A DNA stretch of 64,000 nt from Pseudomonas sp. MWU16-30317 (GTDB taxonomy: Bacteria; Pseudomonadota; Gammaproteobacteria; Pseudomonadales; Pseudomonadaceae): positions 992,001 to 1,056,000 of the forward strand of contig NZ_JAIWJA010000001.1 of the NCBI RefSeq assembly GCF_020515695.1. The letters are read 5' to 3'. The notes beneath the pieces were generated by a model that saw only the letters and a program-made list of their open reading frames with translations, made no database searches and was not told the DNA's origin. The position numbers were made by a program, and so were the translations under genes. Shown piece by piece: positions 54,179 to 63,257 of this stretch (position 1 is the stretch's first letter; each line of letters begins with the position of its first letter).

Positions 54179-55336
54179 ATGTTTCGCTATTTCCCTACCA
54201 ATTACGTCTGGAATCTATCCGTAGACCTGGCCATCGAGATGGGCGCCCGCATCGGCGAAATCGAGGAGATGTGCGCGCCGTTGCAAGAAAGCGCCAAGCA
54301 CCCTGACGCCACCGGCACTCAGGCCTTTCGCGAAACCTGGTCGAAAATGGCCGACAAACTCTGCAGCCTGGCCGAGGAAGACGAAGCCCGCGGTCGGCTG
54401 TTCTCGGCCGGCGAGAAATACAACCGGGCGGCCACCTATTACATCACCTGCGAGCGTCTCCAGGCCCACGGCGCCCCCGCCCGCGAGGCCCTGTACCAGC
54501 GTTTTCTCGATACCTTCGCGCGCGGCCTGGCGCTGTCGGCCGAGAACTGCGAACGGGTCGAAATCCCCTATGAGGGCACGCATCTCTCAGCCCTGTATAC
54601 CCGCGCTGAAGGTGTCGATGGCCCCGCACCGATACTGGTGCAAGTCAACGGCCTGGACTCCACCAAAGAGATGAAATACCGCGTGGGGCTGCCGGCCTGG
54701 CTGGCCAAGCGCGGCATCGCATCGCTGGTGGTCGACCAGCCCGGCACCGGCGAAGCCCTGCGCCTGCAAGGCCTGACCGCCCGCTACGACAGCGAGCATT
54801 GGGCCAGCCGCATTGTCGACTGGCTGGAAACCCGAGAGGACATCGATCCAAAACGCATCGGTATGGAAGGCGTGTCCCTGGGCGGCTACTACTGCCCGCG
54901 CGCCGTGGCTTTCGAACCGCGTTTCGCCTGCGGCGTGGTGTGGGGCGCCAACCATGATTGGCGTGACGTGCAGAAGCGCCGCCTGGCCAACGAAGGCAAT
55001 CTGCCGGTGCCGCACTACTGGAAACACGTGTGCTGGGTGTGGGGCGCCAAGGACACCGACGAGTTCATGACCATCGCCGAAAACGTTCACCTGGACGGCG
55101 TGCTGGACCGCATCAAAGTGCCGTTCCTGGTGACCCACGGTGAGAAAGACAGCCAGATCCCGCTGAAGTGGGCGCAGCGCACCTATGAGCAACTGGTCAA
55201 CAGCGCGCAACGGGAGTTGAAGATCTTCACCGAACGCGAAGGTGGCGTGCAGCACTCCAGCTTCGACAACAGCATCAACGCCGGCCAGTACATCGCTGAC
55301 TGGGTCGCTGAAACGTTGGGCGGCCGCACAGCATGA
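54179..55336 (+). CDS. Alpha/beta hydrolase, 2,6-dihydroxypseudooxynicotine hydrolase-like
   Basis: Alpha/beta hydrolase of 385 aa with a large N-terminal helical cap (residues 1-125), the layout of FrsA/2,6-dihydroxypseudooxynicotine hydrolase C-C bond hydrolases. Nucleophile elbow GVSLGGYYC, catalytic Asp region THGEKDSQIPLKW, and a late His in QHSSFDN. The oxyanion segment is VQVNGLDSTKEM. ATG 54179 was chosen because AAAAGGA precedes it and the cap begins there; the frame to 54035 is unsupported. It is probably co-transcribed with the VOC dioxygenase 22 bp downstream. Confidence 0.88.
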   Translation: MFRYFPTNYVWNLSVDLAIEMGARIGEIEEMCAPLQESAKHPDATGTQAFRETWSKMADKLCSLAEEDEARGRLFSAGEKYNRAATYYITCERLQAHGAPAREALYQRFLDTFARGLALSAENCERVEIPYEGTHLSALYTRAEGVDGPAPILVQVNGLDSTKEMKYRVGLPAWLAKRGIASLVVDQPGTGEALRLQGLTARYDSEHWASRIVDWLETREDIDPKRIGMEGVSLGGYYCPRAVAFEPRFACGVVWGANHDWRDVQKRRLANEGNLPVPHYWKHVCWVWGAKDTDEFMTIAENVHLDGVLDRIKVPFLVTHGEKDSQIPLKWAQRTYEQLVNSAQRELKIFTEREGGVQHSSFDNSINAGQYIADWVAETLGGRTA

Positions 55337-55358
55337 GCCATAACAAGAGAGAGAGCTG

Positions 55359-56288
55359 ATGAATATTATCGGACCGGAATACCTGGTATTCGGCGTCGAC
55401 GACGTCGCCGCCTGCGTGCAATACCTGATCGACTATGGCCTCAAGCCGCTCGACGTCGACGCCCAAGGCGGCTACCTGGAGGCGCTGGATGGCACGGGCG
55501 TGATCATTCGCCCGCGCGACCACGCCAGCCTTCCCGCCGCCATGGGCACCGCCAGCAGCCTGCGTGAAACCGTGTACGGCGTGGCCGACGAAGCTACGCT
55601 GCAGGCCATCGAAGTGGAGTTGCGCAAGGACCGCGAAGTCAGTCGCAGCGACGACGGTGTGCTGCACGCGGTGGACGACATGGGCTTCGCTCTCGGCTTT
55701 CGCATGACCCAGCGCCGCGAACTGGCCTTGCCGGGCGAAATCAGCAACGCCCCGGGCTCGGCCACCCTGCGCGAGATCAACAGCCTGGGCGCCAGCAACG
55801 ACATGCCCGCCCTGCCCCGCAGCCTGTCGCACGTGGTGTACTTCGTACCCGACGCCGACAAGGCCGAGGCCTTCTACGCGCGCCTGGGCTTCATCTGCAC
55901 CGACCGTTTCATCGGCACCGGGCCGTTCCTGCGCCCTGCGGGCACGCTGGACCACCACACCTTGTTTTTCATTCAGACCCCGCCGTTCATGAAGGGCATC
56001 GAGCACTTCACCTTCCACATGGCCGGGCCGACCGAAGTGATGTTGGCCGGCACCCGCTTCGTGGAAAAAGGCTACGAGTCGTTCTGGGGCCCGGGGCGGC
56101 ACCAACTCGGCTCGAACTGGTTCTGGTACTTCAACAGCCCACTGGGCTGCCACGTGGAGTACGACGCCGACATGGACTTGCACGACGACAGTTGGGCGCC
56201 ACGTGTCGAACCCTCAAGTGCCGATACCTCCCAGTACTTCCTGTTCCAGCATCGGGAGAAGTGGATGCCAGGGGGCAAGCCGGAATAA
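55359..56288 (+). CDS. Two-domain VOC-type extradiol dioxygenase
   Basis: Vicinal-oxygen-chelate protein of 309 aa with two domains (about 1-140 and 155-290). The second domain holds plausible Fe(II) ligands His158 (SLSHVVYF), His216 (GIEHFTFH) and Glu267 (CHVEYDAD), as in type I extradiol ring-cleavage enzymes; the first lacks such a set. It would open a catechol-like ring, and the adjacent hydrolase could split the product. Ribosome site GAGAGAG before the ATG. The exact substrate and cleavage position are unknown. Confidence 0.82.
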   Translation: MNIIGPEYLVFGVDDVAACVQYLIDYGLKPLDVDAQGGYLEALDGTGVIIRPRDHASLPAAMGTASSLRETVYGVADEATLQAIEVELRKDREVSRSDDGVLHAVDDMGFALGFRMTQRRELALPGEISNAPGSATLREINSLGASNDMPALPRSLSHVVYFVPDADKAEAFYARLGFICTDRFIGTGPFLRPAGTLDHHTLFFIQTPPFMKGIEHFTFHMAGPTEVMLAGTRFVEKGYESFWGPGRHQLGSNWFWYFNSPLGCHVEYDADMDLHDDSWAPRVEPSSADTSQYFLFQHREKWMPGGKPE

Positions 56289-56358
56289 CCTCCAATACCC
56301 CCAAAACGCAGAGGACCGCTGTGATTACAGCGGCCCTCTCGTTTGCAGCATTGCGGTT

Positions 56359-57402
56359 TTATTGCTGTGTCACTTCGAGTTCCTGTGCAATCAAGCCATC
56401 GAGTACCCGCCGTGCGCGAACCGCACCGGCGTCGCCCGGTAACAGGACAGGCTTGAGCGACCAGAAATCGCTGTCGCCCATGGCCAGTTGCTGCGCTTCA
56501 AGCATTGGCAGGTCCTCTTCGGTAAAAGGCACCGCCAATGCAGATGCTTGCCCTTCGGCAATCTGCTTGCCCATTTCGCCCATCTCTACAGGCATTGGAA
56601 ACGAAAACCAGTAGTGGGTAGTCGTTTGAGTTTCGGGGGTAAACAGATGGGGCAAGGCTGTCTCCCGACCTTCATTGCGAGGTCGCCCCGTGGGCACCGC
56701 GCCGGCCAAGAGAAGCATGCTCGCGGGCGCGTTCCAGCGCACGTCCGTCCAGCGGTCCACGGGTGTGTCGGGTGCTATGCCCATCGCATCGTAGAGAAAC
56801 GCCGGCATGATCTCGTTCACCGTCTGGCGATAGGACCACACCGTAGCGCCCTCCTGCTCGACCTTGGTGATAGCACTGCTGACGTCGGCGCTGCCCAGCG
56901 TTGAGGGATGCAGGTACTGGATGTGAGACAGATCAAGGATGTTGTCAGACTCAAGCACGTAGTTAGCACGGGCATGGAGGTAACGCTTGGCTACATGGAA
57001 GCGCTGTGGGTCCATGCAAGAAAAATCAGGAATCAGCGATTCGTCTGCCTTGGACGCCTCGCCCATCCAGATCCAGATCACGCTGTACTTTTCCACGACG
57101 GGATACGCGCGGACCTGGGCAGCCTTGGGTATGGCGCCGTTACCGTGGGGATTGCGAGTGCATTGGCCGTCCCCGTCAAACTCCAGCCCGTGATAGGGGC
57201 AGCGCACCGCGTCATCGCACAGAATGCCTTTGGACAAAGGCGCGAAACGATGAGGGCAGCGATCAGCCAGTGCTTTTACCTGGCCAGACTGTTCTCTGAA
57301 GAACACCAGCGGTTCATCCAGCAAGCGCCGGCTGAACAGCTCTTGCCCCTTGATCTCTTCGTCCCAGGCGGCGACGTACCAAGTGTTTCGCAGATAAGCC
57401 AT
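56359..57402 (-). CDS. VanA-like Rieske non-heme iron oxygenase (a)
   Basis: Rieske oxygenase of 347 aa. Cluster ligands C-P-H in ADRCPHRFAPL and C-P-Y-H in VRCPYHGLEF; mononuclear iron site in NILDLSHIQYLHP (D..H....H). Length and start (AYLRNTWYVAAW) match the vanillate demethylase class, which acts as an alpha homotrimer with a VanB reductase. It lies 17 bp after the second oxygenase gene and is co-directed. Possible reactions are O-demethylation or hydroxylation; the substrate is unknown. Confidence 0.92.
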   Translation of the reverse strand: MAYLRNTWYVAAWDEEIKGQELFSRRLLDEPLVFFREQSGQVKALADRCPHRFAPLSKGILCDDAVRCPYHGLEFDGDGQCTRNPHGNGAIPKAAQVRAYPVVEKYSVIWIWMGEASKADESLIPDFSCMDPQRFHVAKRYLHARANYVLESDNILDLSHIQYLHPSTLGSADVSSAITKVEQEGATVWSYRQTVNEIMPAFLYDAMGIAPDTPVDRWTDVRWNAPASMLLLAGAVPTGRPRNEGRETALPHLFTPETQTTTHYWFSFPMPVEMGEMGKQIAEGQASALAVPFTEEDLPMLEAQQLAMGDSDFWSLKPVLLPGDAGAVRARRVLDGLIAQELEVTQQ

Positions 57403-57419
57403 GTTGTTTTAATCCTCGC

Positions 57420-58511
57420 TTATTCGGGTGATACCACTTGGTCGACTGACCGGAGCCGCTCGATGATTCGGCGCGCACGGTTCGCGCCAACGTCTACATG
57501 TATGTCAACAGTCGGGGCCTGACCAAACTGGCGCATGTTGCGGTACTGCGCCTCGATCACGACTTTGTCTTCATCGAACGTCAGCACAGTCTGTTCGATG
57601 ACCTTGGCCTTTACGTCCTGCGCGTTGGTCGGGGGATTGGTAGCCATGGTCCAGAAATAGTGGCTGGTCGTCTCGGTTTCCGGTGTCACCCCGTGAAAAC
57701 CGCGCATGTGAAAACCGCCTCGCTCGGGTGCGTCGATCGGCTCGGAGCCTGCGTCCACTGCGCCCGTCCAGATGAGCAGATGACTGATGTGAAATTCGAT
57801 TTCCTGCCATCGGTCGACGTTGCCTGTGAAGGGATACGCTGCGGTATAGGTGGGAGGCGGTACAGAGTCGAGCATATGCCGCACTACAGTGACGCTGGTT
57901 TCATCACTGTCGACTTTCATCTCGGCGTGCATGTGGATACGCGCATTGCCACCAATCGTGCGCAGGTGCACGTAACCCAGATGGCTCAGGTCCAGCAGAT
58001 TGTCGTGGATCAGTTGGTAGGGGGCATCGTAGTGGTAAACATCACCCTCAAAGAGGTACTGCTCATCGTTGTGCACCGCATAAGAGGGCGGTTCACAGGT
58101 GGGTTGCGGATTGGCTTCACTGCCGTGCCAGATCCATACGATCTGATCCTGTTCTCGCAGCACATAAGCCGGTACCAGTGCCTTGCCCGGAACCCGCTCC
58201 TGACCTGGAACCTCGATGCACTTGCCCTGAGCATTGAACAACAGGCCGTGGTAACCACACCGTAGCCCGCCTTGCTCCAATGTGCCATTGGAGAGCGGCA
58301 GCGCACGGTGACAGCAACGGTCCTGCAAGGCCGCCACCGAGCCGTCAGCGCAGCGAAACAGAACGATGGGGTTGCCCAGTAATGTTCGCGCCAGTGGTTT
58401 ATCTTTCAGTTCCCAGGCCAATGCAGCTACATACCATTGATTGACCGGGAAAGCCGCGAGCGTGGGTGCGACAGGCGATTGGCCGCGGTCACTCACGATG
58501 GATACAGTCAT
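57420..58511 (-). CDS. VanA-like Rieske non-heme iron oxygenase (b)
   Basis: Rieske oxygenase of 363 aa from ATG 58511. Cluster ligands C-C-H-R in QDRCCHRALPL and C-G-Y-H in LRCGYHGLLF; the mononuclear site is NLLDLSHLGYVH. It is a divergent paralogue of oxygenase (a), both starting near VNQWYVAALAWELK/LRNTWYVAAW. ATG 58511 and 58532 are both possible and neither has a good ribosome site. The two genes may encode enzymes for successive steps or two different ring positions. Confidence 0.9.
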   Translation of the reverse strand: MTVSIVSDRGQSPVAPTLAAFPVNQWYVAALAWELKDKPLARTLLGNPIVLFRCADGSVAALQDRCCHRALPLSNGTLEQGGLRCGYHGLLFNAQGKCIEVPGQERVPGKALVPAYVLREQDQIVWIWHGSEANPQPTCEPPSYAVHNDEQYLFEGDVYHYDAPYQLIHDNLLDLSHLGYVHLRTIGGNARIHMHAEMKVDSDETSVTVVRHMLDSVPPPTYTAAYPFTGNVDRWQEIEFHISHLLIWTGAVDAGSEPIDAPERGGFHMRGFHGVTPETETTSHYFWTMATNPPTNAQDVKAKVIEQTVLTFDEDKVVIEAQYRNMRQFGQAPTVDIHVDVGANRARRIIERLRSVDQVVSPE

Positions 58512-58662
58512 GATGCTTGCACCGCGATACAACCGGGGCCGGCGCCGATAATGGCGACGCCGCTCTCCATTGCACCTATGAACTCACTCATTCGCACATT
58601 CCTCGTTCTTGTATTTATAAGGGCGGGTCGATGCCAGGTATTTTCTGGAAAGACAGTAGACC

Positions 58663-58983
58663 TTAGCGCTCCTTGACCTCAGCGCACCAATCACATCCGG
58701 CGCTAGGAGGTATTGGCAAGTGCGATGGTTGAGTTTCTCGCAATGGTGCACCGTCGTGTAGCGCGCGAGCCACCCGCAGGCTCACCTCGGGATAGCTTCC
58801 GAGAGACATCCGCTTTTGCTTGTCGGCCGAGTAGTAGCGAAAGTGCCAGGACTTACCGCCCACACCGGAAACCGCGAGGGACAGGCCGTCGATATCGTTG
58901 ATGGTGAAGTGGCTGCCAGTGGCTTTGGCTTTGGCTTTGGCTTTGGCTTTGGCTTGCCGGATGGTGAGATCTGAGAGCGCCAT
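58663..58983 (-). pseudogene. int: Truncated P4-type tyrosine integrase (N-terminal fragment)
   Basis: Only the N-terminal DUF4102 arm-binding domain survives: MALSDLTIRQAKAK, TINDIDGLSLAVS, GGKSWHFRYY, KRMSLGSYPEVSLRVARAL. Homology ends near residue 78 (about base 58750); the frame then runs through unrelated codons to a stop at 58663. The core and catalytic R-H-R-Y domains are absent. It starts 228 bases from the tRNA-Gly 3' end and points the same way, the standard position of the tRNA-specific integrase. It would be non-functional. Confidence 0.85.
58921..58955. repeat. Hexanucleotide tandem repeat inside the integrase fragment
   Basis: Five and a part copies of GGCTTT (minus-strand AAAGCC), coding Ala-Lys repeats (AKAKAKAKA) in the integrase N-terminus. 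Such a repeat can expand or contract by slippage in steps that keep the frame. Confidence 0.85.
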
Positions 58984-59211
58984 GATCGAACTCCTGAACG
59001 AAAGGTCAGGACTTGATGTTTCACTCGCCGCGCGCGCTCCTCCGGCAAGAAACCGATCCGAACCCCGCCGTTTTTACGCTGGACTCAAAAATGGACTTGA
59101 AAAGACTTGCTGGCGGTGGTTTTCAGCAGATTTCGCTGGAACGAAAAAAGGACCCGAAGGTCCTGATTTCAATGACTTACAGACTTCAATGGAGCTCTGC
59201 AGATCATAATT
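58984..59211. other. Gap between integrase remnant and tRNA-Gly
   Basis: 228 bases without a gene, expected to hold the integrase promoter and arm sites. A short inverted pair AGGACCC/AAGGTCCT lies near 59147-59164. No further copies of the att core are present. Confidence 0.4.
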
Positions 59212-59287
<76 letters not shown>

Positions 59288-59305
59288 GTCGTGTTGACGG
59301 GCGCC

Positions 59306-59333
59306 ATTCTATCGAATCGGAGGAGCGCGTCAA
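59306..59333 (-). promoter_or_regulatory. Sigma70 promoter of the tRNA-Gly transcript
   Basis: On the minus strand a -35 TTGACG (59333-59328) and a -10 TAGAAT (59311-59306) are 16 bases apart, and the tRNA begins 18 bases after the -10. This is a strong consensus promoter and originally served tRNA-Cys as well. Confidence 0.85.
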
Positions 59334-59353
59334 CCCCTTGATTCAAAATAGTT

Positions 59354-59914
59354 TTAATTATTTTCCGTGGTGGTGCGCAGATGCGGCCAGGCCGCTCGCA
59401 AGTACTTGAGCATGGACCAGATCGTCAGCCCTGCCGCGACGAGCAACAGCGCATAACCGGCCACCACCCAGAAGCTGAACGCGGGCGGATTGGCCAGCAG
59501 GATCACTAGAGCGCCCATCTGCGCCGCAGTCTTCCACTTGCCCAGGTTGGACACGGCGACGTGCGCCCGCGCCCCGATTTCTGCCATCCACTCACGCAAT
59601 GCCGAGACCACGATCTCGCGACCGATGATCACCGCCGCTGGCAGCGTCAGCCATACGTTGGCATGGGCCTGCACCAGCAATACCAGGGCCACGGCAACCA
59701 TGAGCTTGTCTGCCACCGGGTCGAGAAAGGCACCGAACGGCGTGCTTTGCTCCAGCCGGCGGGCCAGATAGCCATCCAGCCAGTCGGTGGCGGCAGCGAA
59801 GGCGAACACCGAACTCGCGGCAGCGTAGCTCCAGTGGTAAGGCATGTAGAACAACAGAATGAAGATCGGGATCAGGACGACGCGCAGCACGGTAATCAGG
59901 TTGGGGATATTCAT
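59354..59914 (-). CDS. pgsA: CDP-diacylglycerol-glycerol-3-phosphate 3-phosphatidyltransferase
   Basis: Inner-membrane enzyme making phosphatidylglycerol phosphate, 186 aa. The CDP-alcohol phosphotransferase motif is complete: [27 protein letters not shown], Asp44, Asp47, Gly48, Ala51, Arg52, Gly61, Asp65 and Asp69. The start [11 protein letters not shown] at 59914 matches the family; a GTG at 59920 adds two residues. It follows uvrC by 32 bp, the usual Pseudomonas order. Confidence 0.95.
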   Translation of the reverse strand: MNIPNLITVLRVVLIPIFILLFYMPYHWSYAAASSVFAFAAATDWLDGYLARRLEQSTPFGAFLDPVADKLMVAVALVLLVQAHANVWLTLPAAVIIGREIVVSALREWMAEIGARAHVAVSNLGKWKTAAQMGALVILLANPPAFSFWVVAGYALLLVAAGLTIWSMLKYLRAAWPHLRTTTENN

Positions 59915-59946
59915 TGGCACAATTGGCTACAAGGTGAGAGGGCATT

Positions 59947-61770
59947 CTACTCGCTGTGCAGGTTTGCATAAATCGACTCTGCGAGCTTTTTACTGATTCC
60001 TGGCGCTTTAGCGATTTCCTCGATACTGGCACGGCTCAGCTCCTGCAATCCGCCGAAATGCTTGAGCAGATCGCGGCGGCGCTTTGGCCCTACCCCAGCC
60101 ACTCCTTCCAGGGTGGAGGTACGGCGGGTCTTGCCGCGCCGGGCACGGTGGCCAGTGATGGCAAATCGGTGTGCTTCATCGCGAATCTGTTGGATCAGGT
60201 GCAAGGCGGGCGAATCTCCCTTCAAGGTGAATTCGTGCGCCACATCATTGAGGTACAGGGTTTCGAAGCCGGCCTTGCGAGTGGTGCCCTTGGCCACGCC
60301 CAGCAGGATCAGGTCTGGCACGTCGAGTTCTCGAAGTACATCACGCGCCATGTTGAGCTGGCCTTTGCCACCGTCAACCAGCAGTACATCGGGCAGCTTG
60401 CCCTCGCCTTCCTTGGCGCGCTTGAAGCGGCGCGTGAGCGCCTGGTGCATCGCTGCGTAGTCATCGCCGGGCGTGACACCTTCGATATTGTAGCGGCGAT
60501 AATCGGCCTTGATCGGCCCTTCGGGACCAAATACCACGCAAGACGCCACTGTCGCCTCCCCACTGGAATGACTGATGTCATAGCATTCAAGCCGCTGTGG
60601 CGGCTCATCCAGATCGAGCACTTCAGCCAAGGCCTCGAAGCGCGCGGCAACGTGCTGCCGGTTGGCAAGGCGTGCGCCCAGCGCCTGTTCGGCGTTGGTC
60701 ACTGCCAGTTGCTGCCAGCGCGCCCGAGTGCCGCGCACCCGATGACTGATGCTCAGCTCGCGTCCGCGCAGGGTGTCGATGGCTGTCACCAGCGCCTCGA
60801 AGTCTTCGTGCACCACGTTGACGATCAATTCGCTGGGCAGCTCGCGCTCGGCATTGCCCAGATAATACTGGGCCAAAAAGGCGGACATGACCTCGGCCAC
60901 CTCCTCCTCGATGCCCACCTGAGGGAAGAAGTTCTTGCTGCCCAATACGCGCCCGCCGCGCACGCTGATCAAATGCACACAAGCGCCGCCCGGGTTGACG
61001 AAGGCGGCGACCACGTCGATATCGCCGGTGCCGCCCTCCATGGTCTGCTGATCCTGGATGCGCCGCAACTGGGCGACCTGATCGCGCAACTCGGCGGCCT
61101 TCTCGAAATCCAGAGCCATGGAAGCCTTTTCCATGTCGACCACCAGTTCATTGGTCAACTGATGGCTGCGACCTTCGAGGAACATCACCGAGTGACGCAC
61201 ATCTTCGGCGTAATCGGCAGGTTCGGCCAGGCCTACGCAAGGCGCCTTGCAGCGTTTGATCTGGTATTGCAGACAAGGCCGCGTGCGGTTCTTGTAGTAG
61301 CTGTCTTCGCACTGCCGGACGAAAAAGGTCTTTTGCAACAGGCTGAGGCTTTCACGGATCGCGCCCGCGCTAGGGTAAGGCCCGAAATAGCGACCCTTGG
61401 CCTTCTTCGCGCCACGATGGATGCTCAGCCGCGGGAAGGCCCCATCCGAGAGAAACACATAGGGATAGGACTTATCGTCACGCAGCAGGATGTTATAGGG
61501 CGGTCGCCACTCCTTGATGAGTGTCTGTTCGAGCAGCAGCGCCTCGGTCTCGTTGGCGACGATGGTCGTGTCGACCTGAGCGATATGCCCGACCAGGGCT
61601 GCCGTCTTGGGCGCCAGGCCAGCCTTGCGAAAATAGCTGGAGAGGCGCTTCTTGAGGTTCTTGGCCTTGCCGACGTAGAGCAGACGCGCGTCGGCATCGA
61701 ACATCTGGTAGACGCCCGGGCGCCCGCTGCAAGTGGCCAGAAAGGCGCTGGGATCGAATGGCGTTGTCAT
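59947..61770 (-). CDS. uvrC: Excinuclease ABC subunit C
   Basis: Nucleotide-excision repair nuclease UvrC, 607 aa. N-terminal GIY-YIG domain ([29 protein letters not shown]), a UVR/UvrB-binding stretch near residues 205-240, C-terminal RNase H-like nuclease ([17 protein letters not shown]), and a tandem helix-hairpin-helix ([20 protein letters not shown] and [12 protein letters not shown]). It starts 4 bp after gacA, and the two are co-transcribed in pseudomonads. Confidence 0.97.
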   Translation of the reverse strand: MTTPFDPSAFLATCSGRPGVYQMFDADARLLYVGKAKNLKKRLSSYFRKAGLAPKTAALVGHIAQVDTTIVANETEALLLEQTLIKEWRPPYNILLRDDKSYPYVFLSDGAFPRLSIHRGAKKAKGRYFGPYPSAGAIRESLSLLQKTFFVRQCEDSYYKNRTRPCLQYQIKRCKAPCVGLAEPADYAEDVRHSVMFLEGRSHQLTNELVVDMEKASMALDFEKAAELRDQVAQLRRIQDQQTMEGGTGDIDVVAAFVNPGGACVHLISVRGGRVLGSKNFFPQVGIEEEVAEVMSAFLAQYYLGNAERELPSELIVNVVHEDFEALVTAIDTLRGRELSISHRVRGTRARWQQLAVTNAEQALGARLANRQHVAARFEALAEVLDLDEPPQRLECYDISHSSGEATVASCVVFGPEGPIKADYRRYNIEGVTPGDDYAAMHQALTRRFKRAKEGEGKLPDVLLVDGGKGQLNMARDVLRELDVPDLILLGVAKGTTRKAGFETLYLNDVAHEFTLKGDSPALHLIQQIRDEAHRFAITGHRARRGKTRRTSTLEGVAGVGPKRRRDLLKHFGGLQELSRASIEEIAKAPGISKKLAESIYANLHSE

Positions 61771-61774
61771 AGAG

Positions 61775-62419
61775 TCAGGCGCTGGCGTCGACCATGCCGT
61801 GTCGCACGGCCAGCAGGGTCAGCTCCACGTCACTGGTCACCGAGAGCTTTTCGAAAATCCGATAACGGTAGGTATTCACGGTCTTGGGCGACAGGTTGAG
61901 CTTGTCCGAGATGATCTGCACCTTCTGGCAGCCGACGATCATCAGCGCGATCTGGATCTCGCGCTCCGACAGCAGGTCGAAGGGCGACGCCGTGGTCTGC
62001 GGCTGGAATGACTTGAGCGCCAATTGCTGGGCGATCTGTGGGCTGATATAGCGCTGGCCGGCGAACACCAGACGAATGGCCTGGATCATCTCGTCGAGCC
62101 CGGCGCCTTTGGTCAGATAGCCGGCAGCACCCGCTTGCAGCAGCCGCGTGGGGAATGGATCTTCCTCGCAGACGGTCACCGCAACCACTTTGATGTCAGG
62201 GTAGCTACGCTGCAGCTTGCGGGTGGCTTCGAGGCCGCCGATGCCAGGCATCTTGACGTCCATCAGCACCACGTCGGGCTTGAGCTCGCGCGCATGGCGC
62301 AGGGCTTCCTCACCGGATTCGGCCTGCCCCACTACCTGCAATCCGTCTATGTCCGCCAGCATCCGAGTGATGCCTGTGCGAACCAGATCGTGATCGTCGA
62401 CCACCAAGACCCTAATCAA
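61775..62419 (-). CDS. gacA: Response regulator GacA
   Basis: Global regulator GacA of the GacS/GacA system, 214 aa. Receiver with [11 protein letters not shown] and phospho-acceptor Asp54 in [11 protein letters not shown]; the strongly conserved [27 protein letters not shown]; LuxR-type helix-turn-helix [43 protein letters not shown]. Both match remembered Pseudomonas GacA closely. It normally activates the RsmX/Y/Z small RNAs, none of which is in this window. Four bases from uvrC. Confidence 0.97.
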   Translation of the reverse strand: MIRVLVVDDHDLVRTGITRMLADIDGLQVVGQAESGEEALRHARELKPDVVLMDVKMPGIGGLEATRKLQRSYPDIKVVAVTVCEEDPFPTRLLQAGAAGYLTKGAGLDEMIQAIRLVFAGQRYISPQIAQQLALKSFQPQTTASPFDLLSEREIQIALMIVGCQKVQIISDKLNLSPKTVNTYRYRIFEKLSVTSDVELTLLAVRHGMVDASA

Positions 62420-62533
62420 GCAGACACTCCTCGTTACGCTTTCGCAATCAGACCGCTACATTAACAAACATCTGTCGTTAGACCTAGCTGAAAGCGTCAC
62501 GAAAGTCGCTAATGGCGCCCTGCTGCCCAGCCA

Positions 62534-62558
62534 GAAAAATGCATGTCGGACATGCATT
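62534..62558 (-). terminator. Terminator of the small XRE gene
   Basis: A perfect dyad AATGCATGTC-G-GACATGCATT (62538-62558) followed on the minus strand by TTTTTC lies at the XRE stop codon. It is a standard intrinsic terminator, also separating the XRE and gacA transcripts. Confidence 0.8.
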
Positions 62559-62902
62559 CAGGCTTTGTGCCTGTCCGCTGTCGCGAGTTCCATCACGCTG
62601 CCCGCCAACAGCACCAGACCGCTGCGGGCCTGGTTGGGCATCAGTCGATAGGCTGTCAGTAACTGGCTTTCGCTGGGGTCGTGGCGGTCGGCGGCGAGCG
62701 GCTCGCGGCGGCCTGTGAGGACGTACAGCACATCGACCCCCTGAGCCGCAACGGCCGCCAAATAGTCGGCCTTGGGGGCTCGCTCGCCACTTTCATACTT
62801 GCCCTGAGCGTTCGGCTCCACGCCACCGATGTCGCCGAACGCACGCTGGGTCAACTTGAGCCTCTCGCGTTCTTCCCTGAGACGGGAACCAATTCCAATC
62901 AT
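62558..62902 (-). CDS. XRE/Cro-CI-type DNA-binding protein
   Basis: Small regulator of 114 aa from ATG 62902. XRE helix-turn-helix: IGSRLREERERLKLTQRAFGDIGGVEPNAQGKYESGERAP, with a C-terminal tail without recognised domain. The longer frame to 63238 is not supported. It is divergent from the DNA-binding gene at 62984, with an AT-rich region between. A Cro/CI-like gene beside gacA is usual in the P. putida group. Confidence 0.82.
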   Translation of the reverse strand: MIGIGSRLREERERLKLTQRAFGDIGGVEPNAQGKYESGERAPKADYLAAVAAQGVDVLYVLTGRREPLAADRHDPSESQLLTAYRLMPNQARSGLVLLAGSVMELATADRHKA

Positions 62903-62983
62903 TTGAATGTATAATCCCTTATCGACCACCCCAAAAGGGTGAAAATCTAAACACAAATAAATCGATATAAACGGATTTGAACT
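62903..62983. promoter_or_regulatory. Divergent control region between two small DNA-binding genes
   Basis: 81 AT-rich bases with facing starts. An imperfect dyad AAATCGATATAAACGGATTT (62957-62976) is a candidate operator; a Cro/CI-like arrangement would place it under one of the two flanking proteins. Confidence 0.5.
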
Positions 62984-63208
62984 ATGCACGGTATACGGAC
63001 TGCTGCACAAGCAAAGGCTTGGCTGGAGTACCAGGGTAAATCGGTACAGGCATTTGCCAGGGAACACGGGGTCGACCCGGCTACGACCTATCAGGTATTG
63101 GCCGGACGCAAGAAAGGCAGGCGTGGTGAAGCGCACAAGGTCGCCGTGCTGCTGGGGATGAAGCATGGCGTCATCCCCCCTGAATCGCCCTACCGCCCTG
63201 AGGGGTGA
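62984..63208 (+). CDS. Small putative DNA-binding protein
   Basis: Protein of 74 aa with a helix-turn-helix-like core (AKAWLEYQGKSVQAFAREHGVDPATTYQVLAGRKKGRRGEAHKVAVLLG), similar in style to phage-derived regulators of the Cox/Nrd kind, but no precise family could be fixed. Divergent from the XRE gene. A 14-bp-stem terminator follows within 6 bp. Confidence 0.75.
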   Translation: MHGIRTAAQAKAWLEYQGKSVQAFAREHGVDPATTYQVLAGRKKGRRGEAHKVAVLLGMKHGVIPPESPYRPEG

Positions 63209-63213
63209 AGGCA

Positions 63214-63257
63214 ACGGCTGTCCCGTGACGCGCCGCACCGCGCCACGGGACAGCCGT
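63214..63257 (+). terminator. Terminator between convergent genes
   Basis: ACGGCTGTCCCGTG and CACGGGACAGCCGT form a perfect 14-pair stem around a 16-base GC loop; it lies between the small DNA-binding gene and the convergent GNAT gene and may serve both. Confidence 0.8.

Noticed and set aside
58921..58955. Repeat tract as a CRISPR or phase-variation switch
   Set aside because: Six-base units keep the frame and lie in a dead gene; there are no spacers.
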